Shown: in pieces, positions 36,792 to 45,368 of the stretch
How positions within the stretch are numbered: position 1 is the first letter of the stretch
Layout of the letters: the number at the start of each line of letters is the position of its first letter
From: JAAURB01 sp049647265
GTDB taxonomy: Bacteria > Cyanobacteriota > Cyanobacteriia > Cyanobacteriales > Microcoleaceae
Length of the DNA stretch: 64,000 nt
NCBI GenBank assembly: GCA_049647265.1
Contig: JBARXJ010000066.1
Span: 77,359 to 141,358 of the forward strand
Reading direction: 5' to 3'
Position numbers and translations under genes: made by a program
Notes under the pieces: model-generated
Seen by the model: only the letters and a program-made list of their open reading frames with translations
The model's database searches: none
Told to the model about the DNA's origin: nothing

Positions 36792-37988
36792 ATGACTGAA
36801 CAACCAACCCGTATTTGTATCCTCGGTGGCGGCTTTGGCGGACTCTATACCGCCCTCCGTCTAAGTCAACTTCCGTGGCAACCCGCAGAAAAACCTGAAA
36901 TTCTTTTAATCGATCAACGGGATCATTTTCTGTTTTCTCCATTACTCTATGAGTTAATTACAGGAGAATTGCAAACCTGGGAAATTGCCCCGCCTTATGA
37001 AAAACTGTTAGAAAATACTGGAATTCGATTTTATCAAGGCACAATTGCCGAAATTAATACCGAACACAAACAGGTTAAACTCAACGATGAGAGTCAATGG
37101 TCTTACGATCAATTGGTTTTAGCCATGGGAGGAGAAACGCCTTTAACCAATATCCCAGGCGTGGCAGAACATTGCATTCCGTTTCGTACCGTTGAAGATG
37201 CTTATCGCCTCGAAGAACGTCTCAGACAGCTAGAAGCAACCGATAAAGAACAAATTCGCGTCGCTGTTGTCGGTGGGGGATATTCTGGGGTAGAGTTAGC
37301 CTGTAAACTGGCAGATAGATTACAATCAAAAGGACGAATTCGCCTGATCGATCGCAATGACTCGATTTTGCGTCATGCCCCTAGTTTTAATCAAGAAGCA
37401 GCCCAACAAGCCCTACAAAAGAAACAGGTTTGGACTGATCTAGAAACCAGTATAACGGCGGTAACAGCAGACAGCATCTCTTTAGAATATCGCGGACAGG
37501 TCGATACCATCCCCGTCGATATTGTATTGTGGACGGTTGGGACTGAAGTTGCTCCCATTGTGCGATCGCTGCCTTTCACCCATAATGATAGAGGGCAGTT
37601 AGTCACCACTTCAAGTTTACAAGTCATCGATTATCCTGAAATTTTTGCTTTGGGAGACTTGGCAGATGCTAAAGATGCCGACGGAAAAGCCATTCCCACT
37701 AGCGCCCAAGCGGCCCTACAACAAGCCGACTATGCCGGTTGGAATATCTGGGCATTACGAACCGGACGACCGTTGTTACCGTTCCGTTATCAGTCTTTGG
37801 GAGAAATGATGACCCTCGGCAGCGATAATGCGACTTTAACCAGTTTAGGGGTCAAGTTAGATGGTCAGATGGCTTATTTAGCCCGTCGCTTGTTATATCT
37901 CTCTCGGCTTCCCACCTTCGATCATCAAGTCCGAGTGGCGTTTAATTGGATCACGCGGCCCTTCCAAGAAATGATGACAGGTCAATAA
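36792..37988 (+). CDS. ndbB: NdbB-type NAD(P)H:quinone oxidoreductase (type II, demethylphylloquinone reductase-like)
   Basis: The 398-residue flavoprotein begins ICILGGGFGGLYTALRLSQL (FAD-binding, about 8-27), continues LLIDQRDHFLFSPLLYELIT, and has the NAD(P)H-binding VAVVGGGYSGVELACKLADR (about 159-178) and the FAD-closing FALGDLADAKDADG (about 287-300). The pattern, including ELQTWEIAPPYEKLL and the C-terminal RLPTFDHQVRVAFNWITRP, fits cyanobacterial NdbB as I recall it. NdbB reduces demethylphylloquinone ahead of the last methylation in vitamin K1 synthesis, needed for photosystem I. A general NDH-2 function in respiration cannot be excluded. It is transcribed alone, convergent with the PaiB-like gene 19 bp away. 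Confidence 0.82.
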   Translation: MTEQPTRICILGGGFGGLYTALRLSQLPWQPAEKPEILLIDQRDHFLFSPLLYELITGELQTWEIAPPYEKLLENTGIRFYQGTIAEINTEHKQVKLNDESQWSYDQLVLAMGGETPLTNIPGVAEHCIPFRTVEDAYRLEERLRQLEATDKEQIRVAVVGGGYSGVELACKLADRLQSKGRIRLIDRNDSILRHAPSFNQEAAQQALQKKQVWTDLETSITAVTADSISLEYRGQVDTIPVDIVLWTVGTEVAPIVRSLPFTHNDRGQLVTTSSLQVIDYPEIFALGDLADAKDADGKAIPTSAQAALQQADYAGWNIWALRTGRPLLPFRYQSLGEMMTLGSDNATLTSLGVKLDGQMAYLARRLLYLSRLPTFDHQVRVAFNWITRPFQEMMTGQ

Positions 37989-38007
37989 TTTTAGGCAATG
38001 ACTGCCC

Positions 38008-38652
38008 CTATTCTAAGTTTAAATATCCCTCAGATTCAAGGTTTTGCTGCATTGCTGTAGCGATCGCTTGAGTCTGGGGATCATCACTTTGTAATAACCC
38101 ATGGGCAACATTGACTTGATCGTTATGGCTGCGGTTTTGACTCAGTTTATACTTTCCGTCTAACCGTGTCACCGTCATTTCAAACCCAACAATTCCCTGC
38201 ATCATGCCTTCACGATAACGATCAGATAAACTATGCCACTGAGATTTATAATCAGACCCATAGGTATCAATCATCTGATCGATCATCTGATCCATTAACT
38301 CCGGTGCATGATCCAGTGTAATCATTTGGGGGATACCATAAGCATGAACAGCGATATAATTCCAGGTGGGTACGTTTTCTTGTTTTTCGTAAGCAGCCGG
38401 CGAGATATAGGCGTGAGGGCCAGTAAAAACAGCCAAGGATTCTTGTTCCCCAAAAGACTGCCATTGAGGATTCTGTTTAGCCAAATGACTGGTTAACTTC
38501 ACAATATTATCTTGTAACGTCACAACTAAAGGGATATGAGACGCGACAGGAACACCATTTTGAACCGATATTAATGTAGCAAAACTATTGGCGCGCATAA
38601 ACGCCACCAATTTATCAATATCTTCTTCTTTAAATGCAGGTGGAATATACAT
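38008..38652 (-). CDS. PaiB-like FMN-binding protein
   Basis: The 214-residue protein begins MYIPPAFKEEDIDKLVAFMR and continues SFATLISVQNGVPVASHIPL (about 22-41), the start of the split-barrel fold of the PaiB/FMN-binding negative transcriptional regulator family (Pfam FMN_bind_2). VFTGPHAYISPAAYE (about 75-89) and VPTWNYIAVHAYG (about 94-106) are the conserved flavin-site blocks. In Bacillus PaiB was described as a repressor of sporulation and protease genes; the cyanobacterial members have no established role, and many act as small flavin enzymes. It is transcribed leftward, convergent with ndbB. Confidence 0.88.
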   Translation of the reverse strand: MYIPPAFKEEDIDKLVAFMRANSFATLISVQNGVPVASHIPLVVTLQDNIVKLTSHLAKQNPQWQSFGEQESLAVFTGPHAYISPAAYEKQENVPTWNYIAVHAYGIPQMITLDHAPELMDQMIDQMIDTYGSDYKSQWHSLSDRYREGMMQGIVGFEMTVTRLDGKYKLSQNRSHNDQVNVAHGLLQSDDPQTQAIATAMQQNLESEGYLNLE

Positions 38653-38823
38653 ATATAGCAGCCATCAGATAGACTCTATCTATTTTCAAAGTATACATCT
38701 CAATAAAGATTGTCTGAGGACGTGATCTAATCTGCGTTAAATTGGGCGCTATCAACAATTCTATTCCGGCGTAGAGACGTTACATCTAACCTGTTTACAA
38801 GATGATTGCGGCCAGATACTATA

Positions 38824-39609
38824 TTAGAGTTGCTGACGTAGTAGATCGATCGCGTCTAGATAACTGGGGATCGGTTCAGAAGCAATACGACAAGCCTCAC
38901 GATCCACAGCAATCATATCATCCCCCCAAAATACTTGACCTAATGGAACTGATTTTCCTTTATCGGGTTTCCAGTTTGGACTATGAAATTTGCAATCGCC
39001 ATCCACCACTGCCCCATCAAATAGATGTCCAATACAAAAATAAACATCCTGCAAAATCAGAGGAACAGAAGGGCGGTGAAGTTGACCCCGTGAATTTGGG
39101 CTTCTGGCTTTATAGCGCGATCGCGGAAATAAACCGTATAAATTTTTCAAGGATGCTGAAATTAACGGTTCTCCCTTCAGATGCGTCCGTTTCAGCGCCC
39201 CCACACTAATGCGGCAGTCAACTTGTTTGAGGATAGCGGGGGCAAACATCGTTGAGTAGCGAACGGGTTGGGGCGATAAATTGGGATATTCAATCAGATC
39301 CAGTTTATCCGCATCCAGGATCTGCATACCGGTATCTAGAATCTTGGATATACCTAAGTGTTGTGTAATTTCTCGTAAAGATACCGCAGAACAAACACCT
39401 TCAACGATCAGAATTTCTGCGGAGGGGTTAATTTGCCGGATTTGCTGTAAAACTTGCTGTAGTACTAGAATACTGACGGTCACTGGGGCAGCAACAGGAT
39501 AGCCAAGATTGGGTTTAACCAAAATTCGCTGGGCTGTGATGGCTGATAGGGGCGGTTGGTAAGTAAATTGTGTCGTTGCTGCAACTTGAACGGAAGAAGT
39601 TCTGGTCAT
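38824..39609 (-). CDS. DUF362 family protein
   Basis: The 261-residue protein shows the DUF362 opening ILVKPNLGYPVAAPVTVSIL (about 30-49) and AEILIVEGVCS (about 69-79), and later RISVGALKRTHLKGEPLISA (about 133-152), where the LKTH-like block and ASLKNLYGLFP are characteristic. No four-cysteine ferredoxin cluster is present, unlike many DUF362 proteins. The family function is unknown. It is transcribed leftward. The PaiB-like gene follows 171 bp downstream on the same strand, too far to call an operon. Start ATG 39609 is unambiguous. Confidence 0.82.
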   Translation of the reverse strand: MTRTSSVQVAATTQFTYQPPLSAITAQRILVKPNLGYPVAAPVTVSILVLQQVLQQIRQINPSAEILIVEGVCSAVSLREITQHLGISKILDTGMQILDADKLDLIEYPNLSPQPVRYSTMFAPAILKQVDCRISVGALKRTHLKGEPLISASLKNLYGLFPRSRYKARSPNSRGQLHRPSVPLILQDVYFCIGHLFDGAVVDGDCKFHSPNWKPDKGKSVPLGQVFWGDDMIAVDREACRIASEPIPSYLDAIDLLRQQL

Positions 39610-39931
39610 TGATTTGTGCTGAAAATGTTTTGATTCAGTTACATAGAATTAATCTCAGCAATTATACTGAATCGTATCAAGAATTCATTACAACTTGAAT
39701 GGAAATCCTGATTTAAGAGTGTTGAATTTAAAGTTTAGTGAAGTTAGGATAACGCTTCAAAGATTCAAGGCTAGGTAATATCGGGGATCAAAGGAAACGA
39801 CAAAAGATATCACCTTATAGGTGTGACTCAAATCACTGAATATAGACTCGAGCCGATTATCATTAAAATCATGAAAACAATAATCTAGGCTTTTCAAACG
39901 CCTGTTATAAAGTGACATAGGATACAAAATA
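39610..39931. other. Intergenic region, nothing recognised
   Basis: The 322-bp gap lies between divergent DUF362 and DUF2949 genes. A 62-codon leftward open frame crosses it, but it has no similarity that I recognise and extends into the DUF2949 start. I see no repeat or RNA. Confidence 0.4.
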
Positions 39932-40177
39932 ATGCTCTCGACCAAACAAGCTCAGTTAGTTCAATTTTTACGTTGGGAATTGGCCATACCTCCCTCCTCA
40001 ATCGCAATGGCATTGAGACATCCGGAGCAAGACTCTGGTCAACTGCCGATGATTCTGTGGCAATATGGATTAGTTAACCTCGAACAACTTGATCGGATTT
40101 TTGATTGGTTATCGGGGATTGGAAATACAGTTGAACAGTCGATCACAGAAACGCTTCCTTTAACAACAAATGATTGA
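39932..40177 (+). CDS. DUF2949 family small protein
   Basis: The 81-residue protein reads LVQFLRWELAIPPSSIAMAL (about 9-28) and LPMILWQYGLVNLEQLDRIF (about 38-57), the two conserved helices of the cyanobacterial DUF2949 family. It is soluble, with no signal. Function unknown. AGGATAC lies upstream of the ATG. The next gene rightward is nirA, 839 bp away, with its own promoter, so a link to nitrate assimilation is not shown. Confidence 0.8.
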   Translation: MLSTKQAQLVQFLRWELAIPPSSIAMALRHPEQDSGQLPMILWQYGLVNLEQLDRIFDWLSGIGNTVEQSITETLPLTTND

Positions 40178-41016
40178 GAATGATTCGACCCAACTCAGAT
40201 CAACACAGAATTGCTAATCATTTTACGGCTTAAGAGGATATAAAATAAGTTCCTTGACAAGTCAGTTATGGCTAAAAAATATTAATAATTTAATTAATTA
40301 AAAATTTTATTTGATGATTCAATGGTCAGGGTCTTATAAAAAATATTTTGATATTTAGATAAAAAATATTATCTTTTAAAGAAGATAGATAAGTTGATAA
40401 AAATCCAGTTAGAATTAGATTTTACTTAAGACTTGATTTGATAGAAGATACATATACTATTGAAACTTAGCTATTTTTCATCCAAATAAAATCATAAGTC
40501 AGTCACCTTCACAAAACTTGATCATGTAATGTGAGGGAAATGAATGTCTTGCCAGACCGCCGCCAAACAGAGAGACCATTCGATTATTTCCTTTTAGGAG
40601 AAATTAGGGTTGGTGAGGGGTGAAAGCCAGTACTCGCGCCCGATGTGAATCAAGTTCGGGTGAATGTTTAACGACTGACTGCAATAGGAATGCACATACC
40701 GCATCGAAATATTGCAAAAACTTCATATTAATTTATTATTTGTAACTTCAGTTACAGTTTGTCCTGCTGAGTTCTAATATATTGAACCCCAACGCTTGCA
40801 ATCTTAACGGTTTGAGCGTTTTACATCTATGTAGTAAGTTGATTGTCTGGATTTCTTGACAAATTCAGATGTTTAGCCTTACCCCCAACAACTGCTTGAG
40901 ATTGAGAGATCTTGAGGACTCAGTAAAATCCTTACGTTAATCACATAACTCGAGGAACAGGGTGTCAAGGTTTAAGTATTACCCTACACAGTTCATTTTA
41001 TTTGTAGAGGTATTTT
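40178..41016. other. Long nirA upstream region with a G/C-richer island
   Basis: The first 330 bases are very A/T-rich. From about 40530 to 40720 composition changes sharply: the stretch holds CCCGA...TCGGG arms (about 40650-40675) and GGGTGAAAGCC-type sequence reminiscent of structured RNA. The NtcA-type promoter follows at 40742, and a leader of roughly 230 bases without an upstream open frame runs to nirA. The island is not explained by any gene I recognise. Confidence 0.5.
40742..40783 (+). promoter_or_regulatory. NtcA-activated promoter of the nirA cluster
   Basis: GTAACTTCAGTTAC (40742-40755) is an exact GTA-N8-TAC NtcA site with a partly palindromic core. A -10 box TATATT (TAN3T) begins 22 bases after it, at 40778-40783, the canonical spacing for class II NtcA-activated promoters. 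This predicts activation when nitrogen is limiting (high 2-oxoglutarate) and repression by ammonium. An alternative -10, TAATAT at 40775, is spaced 19. Confidence 0.85.
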
Positions 41017-42888
41017 ATGACCGGTACAGTAGAGTCAACAAAAAAACTGAATAAATTTGAAAAGATTAAAGCAGAGAAAGATGGCTTGGCAGTTAAAGAT
41101 GAGATAGAAGCCTTTGCCCAAATGGGCTGGGAAGCGATGGATGAAACAGATCGAGTTCATCGTCTCAAATGGTTAGGGGTTTTCTTTCGCCCTGTAACAC
41201 CCGGAAAATTCATGTTACGGATGCGGATGCCGAGTGGTGTGATTACCAGTGAACAGATGCGCGTCTTAGCCGAGATTGTGCAACGTTACGGTGATGATGG
41301 TAATGGTGATATTACAACCCGGCAGAACCTTCAGCTTAGAGGCATTCGGCTCGAAGATATCCCTGATATTTTCCGCCGATTTGAACAAGTGGGTTTAACC
41401 AGTATTCAGTCGGGGATGGATAATGTTCGTAACATCACTGGCTCTCCGGTAGCCGGACTCGATGCGGATGAACTCTATGATACTCGAGAGTTGGTGCAAC
41501 AAGTCCAAGACATGATCACCAACAGCGGTAAAGGAAACCCAGAGTTTACAAATTTACCCAGAAAATTTAATATTGCGATCGCAGGTTGTCGAGATAACTC
41601 CGTTCATGCAGAAATCAACGACATTGCTTTTGTTCCGGCATTCAAGGAAGAAACGTTTGGCTTCAACGTACTTGTCGGTGGGTTCTTTTCCGCCAAACGG
41701 TGTGAAGCGGCTATTCCATTAGATGCTTGGGTTAAACCCGAACAAGTGGTAGCCATTTGCCGCGCTATTCTGGAAGTTTATCGAGATCACGGTTTACGAG
41801 CCAACCGTCAAAAGTCTAGAATGATGTGGCTGATCGACGAGTGGGGATTAGAAAAATTCCGCGCCGCAGTCGTTGAACAGATGGGTCAGTCTTTAGAACC
41901 GGAAGCGGAAAAAGACGAAATTATTTGGGATAAACGAGATCATATTGGGGTTTATCCGCAAAAGCAATCGGGTTTAAACTATGTGGGATTATTAGTTCCA
42001 GTCGGACGCTTATATGCTGACGATATGTTTGAACTGGCTCGTTTAGCAGAGGTGTATGGTAGTGGAGAAATTCGCCTCACCGTTGAACAAAACGTAATTA
42101 TTCCCAACATCCCAGATTCTCGTTTAGAAGCCTTCTTAGCAGAACCTCTCTTACAGAAGTTTACAATCGATCCGGCTCCGTTGACGCGGGCATTAGTCTC
42201 CTGCACGGGCGCACAATTCTGTAACTTTGCCTTGGTGGAAACCAAAAACCGAGCTTTAGCCATTGCTCAAGCAGTAGAAGCCGAGTTAAATATACCAAAA
42301 TCGGTTCGCATTCACTGGACAGGCTGTCCCAACTCCTGCGGCCAACCGCAAGTGGCTGATATTGGTTTGATGGGAACCAAAGCCCGTAAAGACGGCAAGA
42401 TGGTTGAAGGAGTAGACCTGTACATGGGGGGCACAGTCGGAAAAGATGCCAAACTCGGCAGCCGGGTTGAAAAAGGTATTCCTTGTGACGATCTCAAAGG
42501 GGTATTGCAAGGTATCTTAATTGAACAGTTTGGTGCTCAGTTAAAAAATGGTGTTGTTCCATCCCCTCAGCAGCAATCGACAGAGTCAACAGACAAACCA
42601 TCTGATGATTCTGTTAAAGCCCCACCCGCCACAGTTGTGTTAGCAAAATCGGGTCAAGAAATTCAATGCACTGAAGCCGATTTGATTCTAGAAGCGGCAG
42701 AAAAAGCTGGAGTTGAACTTGACAGCAGTTGTCAATCAGGAACTTGCGGGACTTGTATGCAGAAACTGATTGAGGGTGAAGTGAAGTATGAAGGTGATGC
42801 TGCTGCTCTTTCAGAGAGCGATTCGGCTGATGGGATGATTTTAACCTGTATTGCTCATCCTGTAGGACGAGTGGTCATTGATGCTTAA
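41017..42888 (+). CDS. nirA: Ferredoxin-nitrite reductase with fused C-terminal ferredoxin domain
   Basis: The 623-residue enzyme reduces nitrite to ammonium with six electrons from ferredoxin. Residues 1-510 are the sirohaem/4Fe-4S reductase. The four cluster cysteines are C396 and C402 in CTGAQFC, and C437 and C441 in CPNSC. GDGNGDITTRQNLQLRGI (about 92-109) is the usual sirohaem-site region. After a Ser/Pro/Thr-rich linker, residues about 545-623 form a plant-type [2Fe-2S] ferredoxin with cysteines C572, C577, C580 and C611. A similar fusion is known from Plectonema/Leptolyngbya boryana and other filamentous cyanobacteria, whereas most NirA proteins end near residue 510. AGAGG precedes the ATG. 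It heads the nitrate cluster behind the NtcA promoter. Confidence 0.96.
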   Translation: MTGTVESTKKLNKFEKIKAEKDGLAVKDEIEAFAQMGWEAMDETDRVHRLKWLGVFFRPVTPGKFMLRMRMPSGVITSEQMRVLAEIVQRYGDDGNGDITTRQNLQLRGIRLEDIPDIFRRFEQVGLTSIQSGMDNVRNITGSPVAGLDADELYDTRELVQQVQDMITNSGKGNPEFTNLPRKFNIAIAGCRDNSVHAEINDIAFVPAFKEETFGFNVLVGGFFSAKRCEAAIPLDAWVKPEQVVAICRAILEVYRDHGLRANRQKSRMMWLIDEWGLEKFRAAVVEQMGQSLEPEAEKDEIIWDKRDHIGVYPQKQSGLNYVGLLVPVGRLYADDMFELARLAEVYGSGEIRLTVEQNVIIPNIPDSRLEAFLAEPLLQKFTIDPAPLTRALVSCTGAQFCNFALVETKNRALAIAQAVEAELNIPKSVRIHWTGCPNSCGQPQVADIGLMGTKARKDGKMVEGVDLYMGGTVGKDAKLGSRVEKGIPCDDLKGVLQGILIEQFGAQLKNGVVPSPQQQSTESTDKPSDDSVKAPPATVVLAKSGQEIQCTEADLILEAAEKAGVELDSSCQSGTCGTCMQKLIEGEVKYEGDAAALSESDSADGMILTCIAHPVGRVVIDA

Positions 42889-42936
42889 TAAATTGATTGA
42901 TTTTTAATTAGTAAGTAACAGGAGTATTTGTTTGAT

Positions 42937-43683
42937 ATGACATCTGGATCTAAGTTAAGTTCCTCAGAAAATATTGCACTCAAGGCAATATCTGGAGTGG
43001 GATTAGCAATTTTTACAGCTTTGATGGTGGTTCACTGGAACAATGTACTGTCAAAAGTTGAAGTCGCAGAAGAAACCCCACCCCCTGCTACTCCTTCGAC
43101 AACCACAAATGCAGCGGTTGCACCCCCTGTGCCTTCCGCTAGCGGTGTAGCCCCAGCCGCAACTACAACATCTGCCATTGCTACCGATAGCACCACTGCA
43201 ACTCCTTCAACTCCCGTGAGTTCTGGGACTGCACCCATCACAACCACTCCCACCACTCCCACCACTCCAACAGGCGCAACTGCACCGACAGGCGCAACAA
43301 CAACAACTTCAACCCCAGTTGGAACCCCACCGACTCAACCCAGTAGCTTAGCGGCGGTACAATCAACCCCTCCTGCGACTTCTGCAACAACATCTAATTT
43401 CGATGCATCTAAACTTGACGCACTCGAACTTCAGCTTTATGACACCCTCGATAAAGGGTGGACTGAGTATCCTTCATTTGGTCAGGACTTAGTCTATAAA
43501 GTGACCGTTGATGCTGATGGCAAGATTGTCAATTATCAGCCCTTACATGACGCGGCAGTTGACTACCTAAATGAAACCCCTCTCGATGAGGTGACTCCAA
43601 ATAGCGCAGCACCAGGAGCTGATTTTGTTGTCGTTATGACCCCTACCGGTATCCTTGAAGTCGATGCTTGGATTGGACAATAA
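42937..43683 (+). CDS. Membrane-anchored protein with TonB-like C-terminal domain, in the nitrate cluster
   Basis: The protein has about 248 residues from ATG 42937 (AACAGGAG upstream; a TTG three codons earlier is possible). One membrane helix (IALKAISGVGLAIFTALMVV, about 12-31) is followed by a roughly 120-residue Pro/Thr/Ala-rich linker, partly tandemly repeated (TPTTPTTPTGATAPTGATTT). A compact C-terminal domain (about 160-248) includes DLVYKVTVDADGKIVNYQPL and GADFVVVMTPTGILEVDAW. The VTVDADGKI stretch recalls TonB-type C-terminal domains. I do not recognise a named family. The gene lies 48 bp after nirA and 161 bp before nrtP on the same strand, so a role near the membrane in nitrate or nitrite uptake or assembly is conceivable but unproven. 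Confidence 0.75.
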   Translation: MTSGSKLSSSENIALKAISGVGLAIFTALMVVHWNNVLSKVEVAEETPPPATPSTTTNAAVAPPVPSASGVAPAATTTSAIATDSTTATPSTPVSSGTAPITTTPTTPTTPTGATAPTGATTTTSTPVGTPPTQPSSLAAVQSTPPATSATTSNFDASKLDALELQLYDTLDKGWTEYPSFGQDLVYKVTVDADGKIVNYQPLHDAAVDYLNETPLDEVTPNSAAPGADFVVVMTPTGILEVDAWIGQ

Positions 43684-43694
43684 ATCTGTTTTGT

Positions 43695-43800
43695 CATTTG
43701 TTTTTTGTTCTGTGTTGTTTATTCTTAGTTGTTCATTAGTAGAATTTTCCTAAAAACTAATAACTAATAACTAATAACTAATGACAAACAACGAATAACC
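43695..43800. repeat. Heptamer tandem repeat (AACTAAT x4) inside an imperfect hairpin
   Basis: Four exact tandem AACTAAT units occupy 43755-43782. The left flank (GTTGTTCATTAG, near 43730) is roughly complementary to the right flank (CTAATGACAAACAAC, near 43778), giving an imperfect hairpin. Short tandem heptamers of this kind are common between cyanobacterial genes. Confidence 0.75.
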
Positions 43801-43844
43801 ATTAATCAACAACCCATTACTCACTATTACGGAGAATTCAATTA

Positions 43845-45368
43845 ATGCTCGGAGAAATGTGGACATTGCGAGGTCGTTATAAGATCCTCCACTTCACTTG
43901 GTTTGCTTTCTTTCTGTCTTTCGTCATTTGGTTTAACCTCGCACCCCTCGCCAGTACGCTGAAGCAAGATCTGGGATTAGAAGTGTCTCAAATCCGGACT
44001 CTAGCGATTTGTAACGTTGCCCTGACTGTTCCGGCACGGGTGATTATTGGGATGTTGCTCGACCGCTATGGCCCTAGGATTACCTACTCTATTCTGTTAA
44101 TGTATGCCACAATTCCCTGTGTGGGATTTGCCTTAGCACAAAACTTCAGCCAATTAGTCATTGCTCGTTTGGCTTTAAGTATCGTTGGTGCTGGATTTGT
44201 TATTGGCATTCGGATGGTGGCTGAATGGTTCCCCCCGAAAGAAATCGGCTTAGCTGAAGGGATTTATGGCGGTTGGGGTAACTTTGGGTCTGCTGCTTCT
44301 GCTTTCACGCTTCCCACAATTGCTGCTATTTTAACTTTCGGTGCAGGAGACTTGATCAACTGGCGCTTAGCCATTGCGGGGACTGGGATTATCGGCGGAC
44401 TTTACGGTGCTTTTTACTTCTTTAATGTTCAAGATACACCGCCCGGAAAAGTTTACCAACGTCCGAAGAAAGCAACAGGAATTGAAGTCACCACAGTCAA
44501 GGATTTTTGGTTCTTGATGTTGATGAATGTTCCCCTTAACGTGATTTTGGGTGTGTTGGCTTGGCGTTTAAGTAAAGTGGGCTTCCTCAGCACCGCTGGA
44601 ATGTACATCGCTTGGCTTGGGTTAGTGGGTTTATATTTGTTCCAAGCTTATGGTTGCTGGAGTGTTAACAAAGACTTGCTAACAGGTAAAAAACGCTATC
44701 CCCCCGAAGAACGTTACAATTTCTCTCAAGTCGCACTACTCGAACTGACTTATATTGTTAACTTTGGTTCTGAGTTAGCGGTTGTTTCAATGTTACCGAG
44801 TTTCTTTGAAAATACCTTTGGACTGAGTCCACAAGCGGCGGGAATGATTGCGGCCAGTTACGCTTTCATGAACCTAGCCTCTCGTCCCGGTGGGGGTTTA
44901 ATCTCCGATAAACTCGGTAGCCGTAAAAATACCATGGCAATTCTGACCGCAGGTATGGCAATTGGTTACCTAATGATGGGTCAAGTCAGTGGCGGTTGGT
45001 TCCTACCTTTTGCTGTACTATTAACCATGGCTTGTTCCTTCTTTGTGCAAGCGGGTGAAGGGTCAACATTTGCGATGGTACCGTTAATTAAGCGTCGAAT
45101 TACGGGACAGGTGGCAGGTAACGTCGGTGCTTATGGTAACGTGGGCGCTGTAGCATACCTGACTCTGTTTAGCTTACTCCCCTCCGGAGAGGTGGGAAAC
45201 CGGGTATTCTTCGAGGTGCTAGGTGTGGCTGGCTTGATTGTTGCCTTCCTCTGTTGGTTCTTCTTAAAAGAACCCAAAGGCTCCTTTGCTGACCACCATG
45301 AAGGTGAAGAAGAATACGCTTCTGCTCCAGCAACTCCGGCTTTTGCTAAGCAAGCAATCCGCGAATAA
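43845..45368 (+). CDS. nrtP: Nitrate/nitrite transporter, MFS (NrtP/NarK, NNP family)
   Basis: The 507-residue protein has twelve membrane helices. MFS motif A is GMLLDRYGPRITY (about 69-81). Both nitrate-signature segments of the NNP family are present: GGWGNFGSAASAFTLP (about 144-159) in helix 5 and GQVAGNVGAYGNVGAVAYLT (about 423-442) in helix 11. A long loop between helices 6 and 7 and a charged C-terminus are typical of cyanobacterial NrtP, the permease used in place of the ABC transporter NrtABCD. It imports nitrate, and often nitrite, across the inner membrane. GGAGAATTCAATTA precedes the ATG. It lies between the TonB-like gene and narB. Confidence 0.95.
   Translation: MLGEMWTLRGRYKILHFTWFAFFLSFVIWFNLAPLASTLKQDLGLEVSQIRTLAICNVALTVPARVIIGMLLDRYGPRITYSILLMYATIPCVGFALAQNFSQLVIARLALSIVGAGFVIGIRMVAEWFPPKEIGLAEGIYGGWGNFGSAASAFTLPTIAAILTFGAGDLINWRLAIAGTGIIGGLYGAFYFFNVQDTPPGKVYQRPKKATGIEVTTVKDFWFLMLMNVPLNVILGVLAWRLSKVGFLSTAGMYIAWLGLVGLYLFQAYGCWSVNKDLLTGKKRYPPEERYNFSQVALLELTYIVNFGSELAVVSMLPSFFENTFGLSPQAAGMIAASYAFMNLASRPGGGLISDKLGSRKNTMAILTAGMAIGYLMMGQVSGGWFLPFAVLLTMACSFFVQAGEGSTFAMVPLIKRRITGQVAGNVGAYGNVGAVAYLTLFSLLPSGEVGNRVFFEVLGVAGLIVAFLCWFFLKEPKGSFADHHEGEEEYASAPATPAFAKQAIRE

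Noticed and set aside
39757..39945. Leftward 62-codon frame in the DUF362-DUF2949 gap
   Set aside because: It overlaps the well-supported DUF2949 start and has no conserved features.
40530..40720. Island considered as a cobalamin or glutamine riboswitch
   Set aside because: The conserved motifs of these classes are not present, and the island lies upstream of the predicted promoter rather than in the leader, so no riboswitch class was assigned.
43755..43782. AACTAAT tandem units considered as a CRISPR or iteron array
   Set aside because: The units are 7 bp with no spacers; this is an ordinary short tandem repeat.
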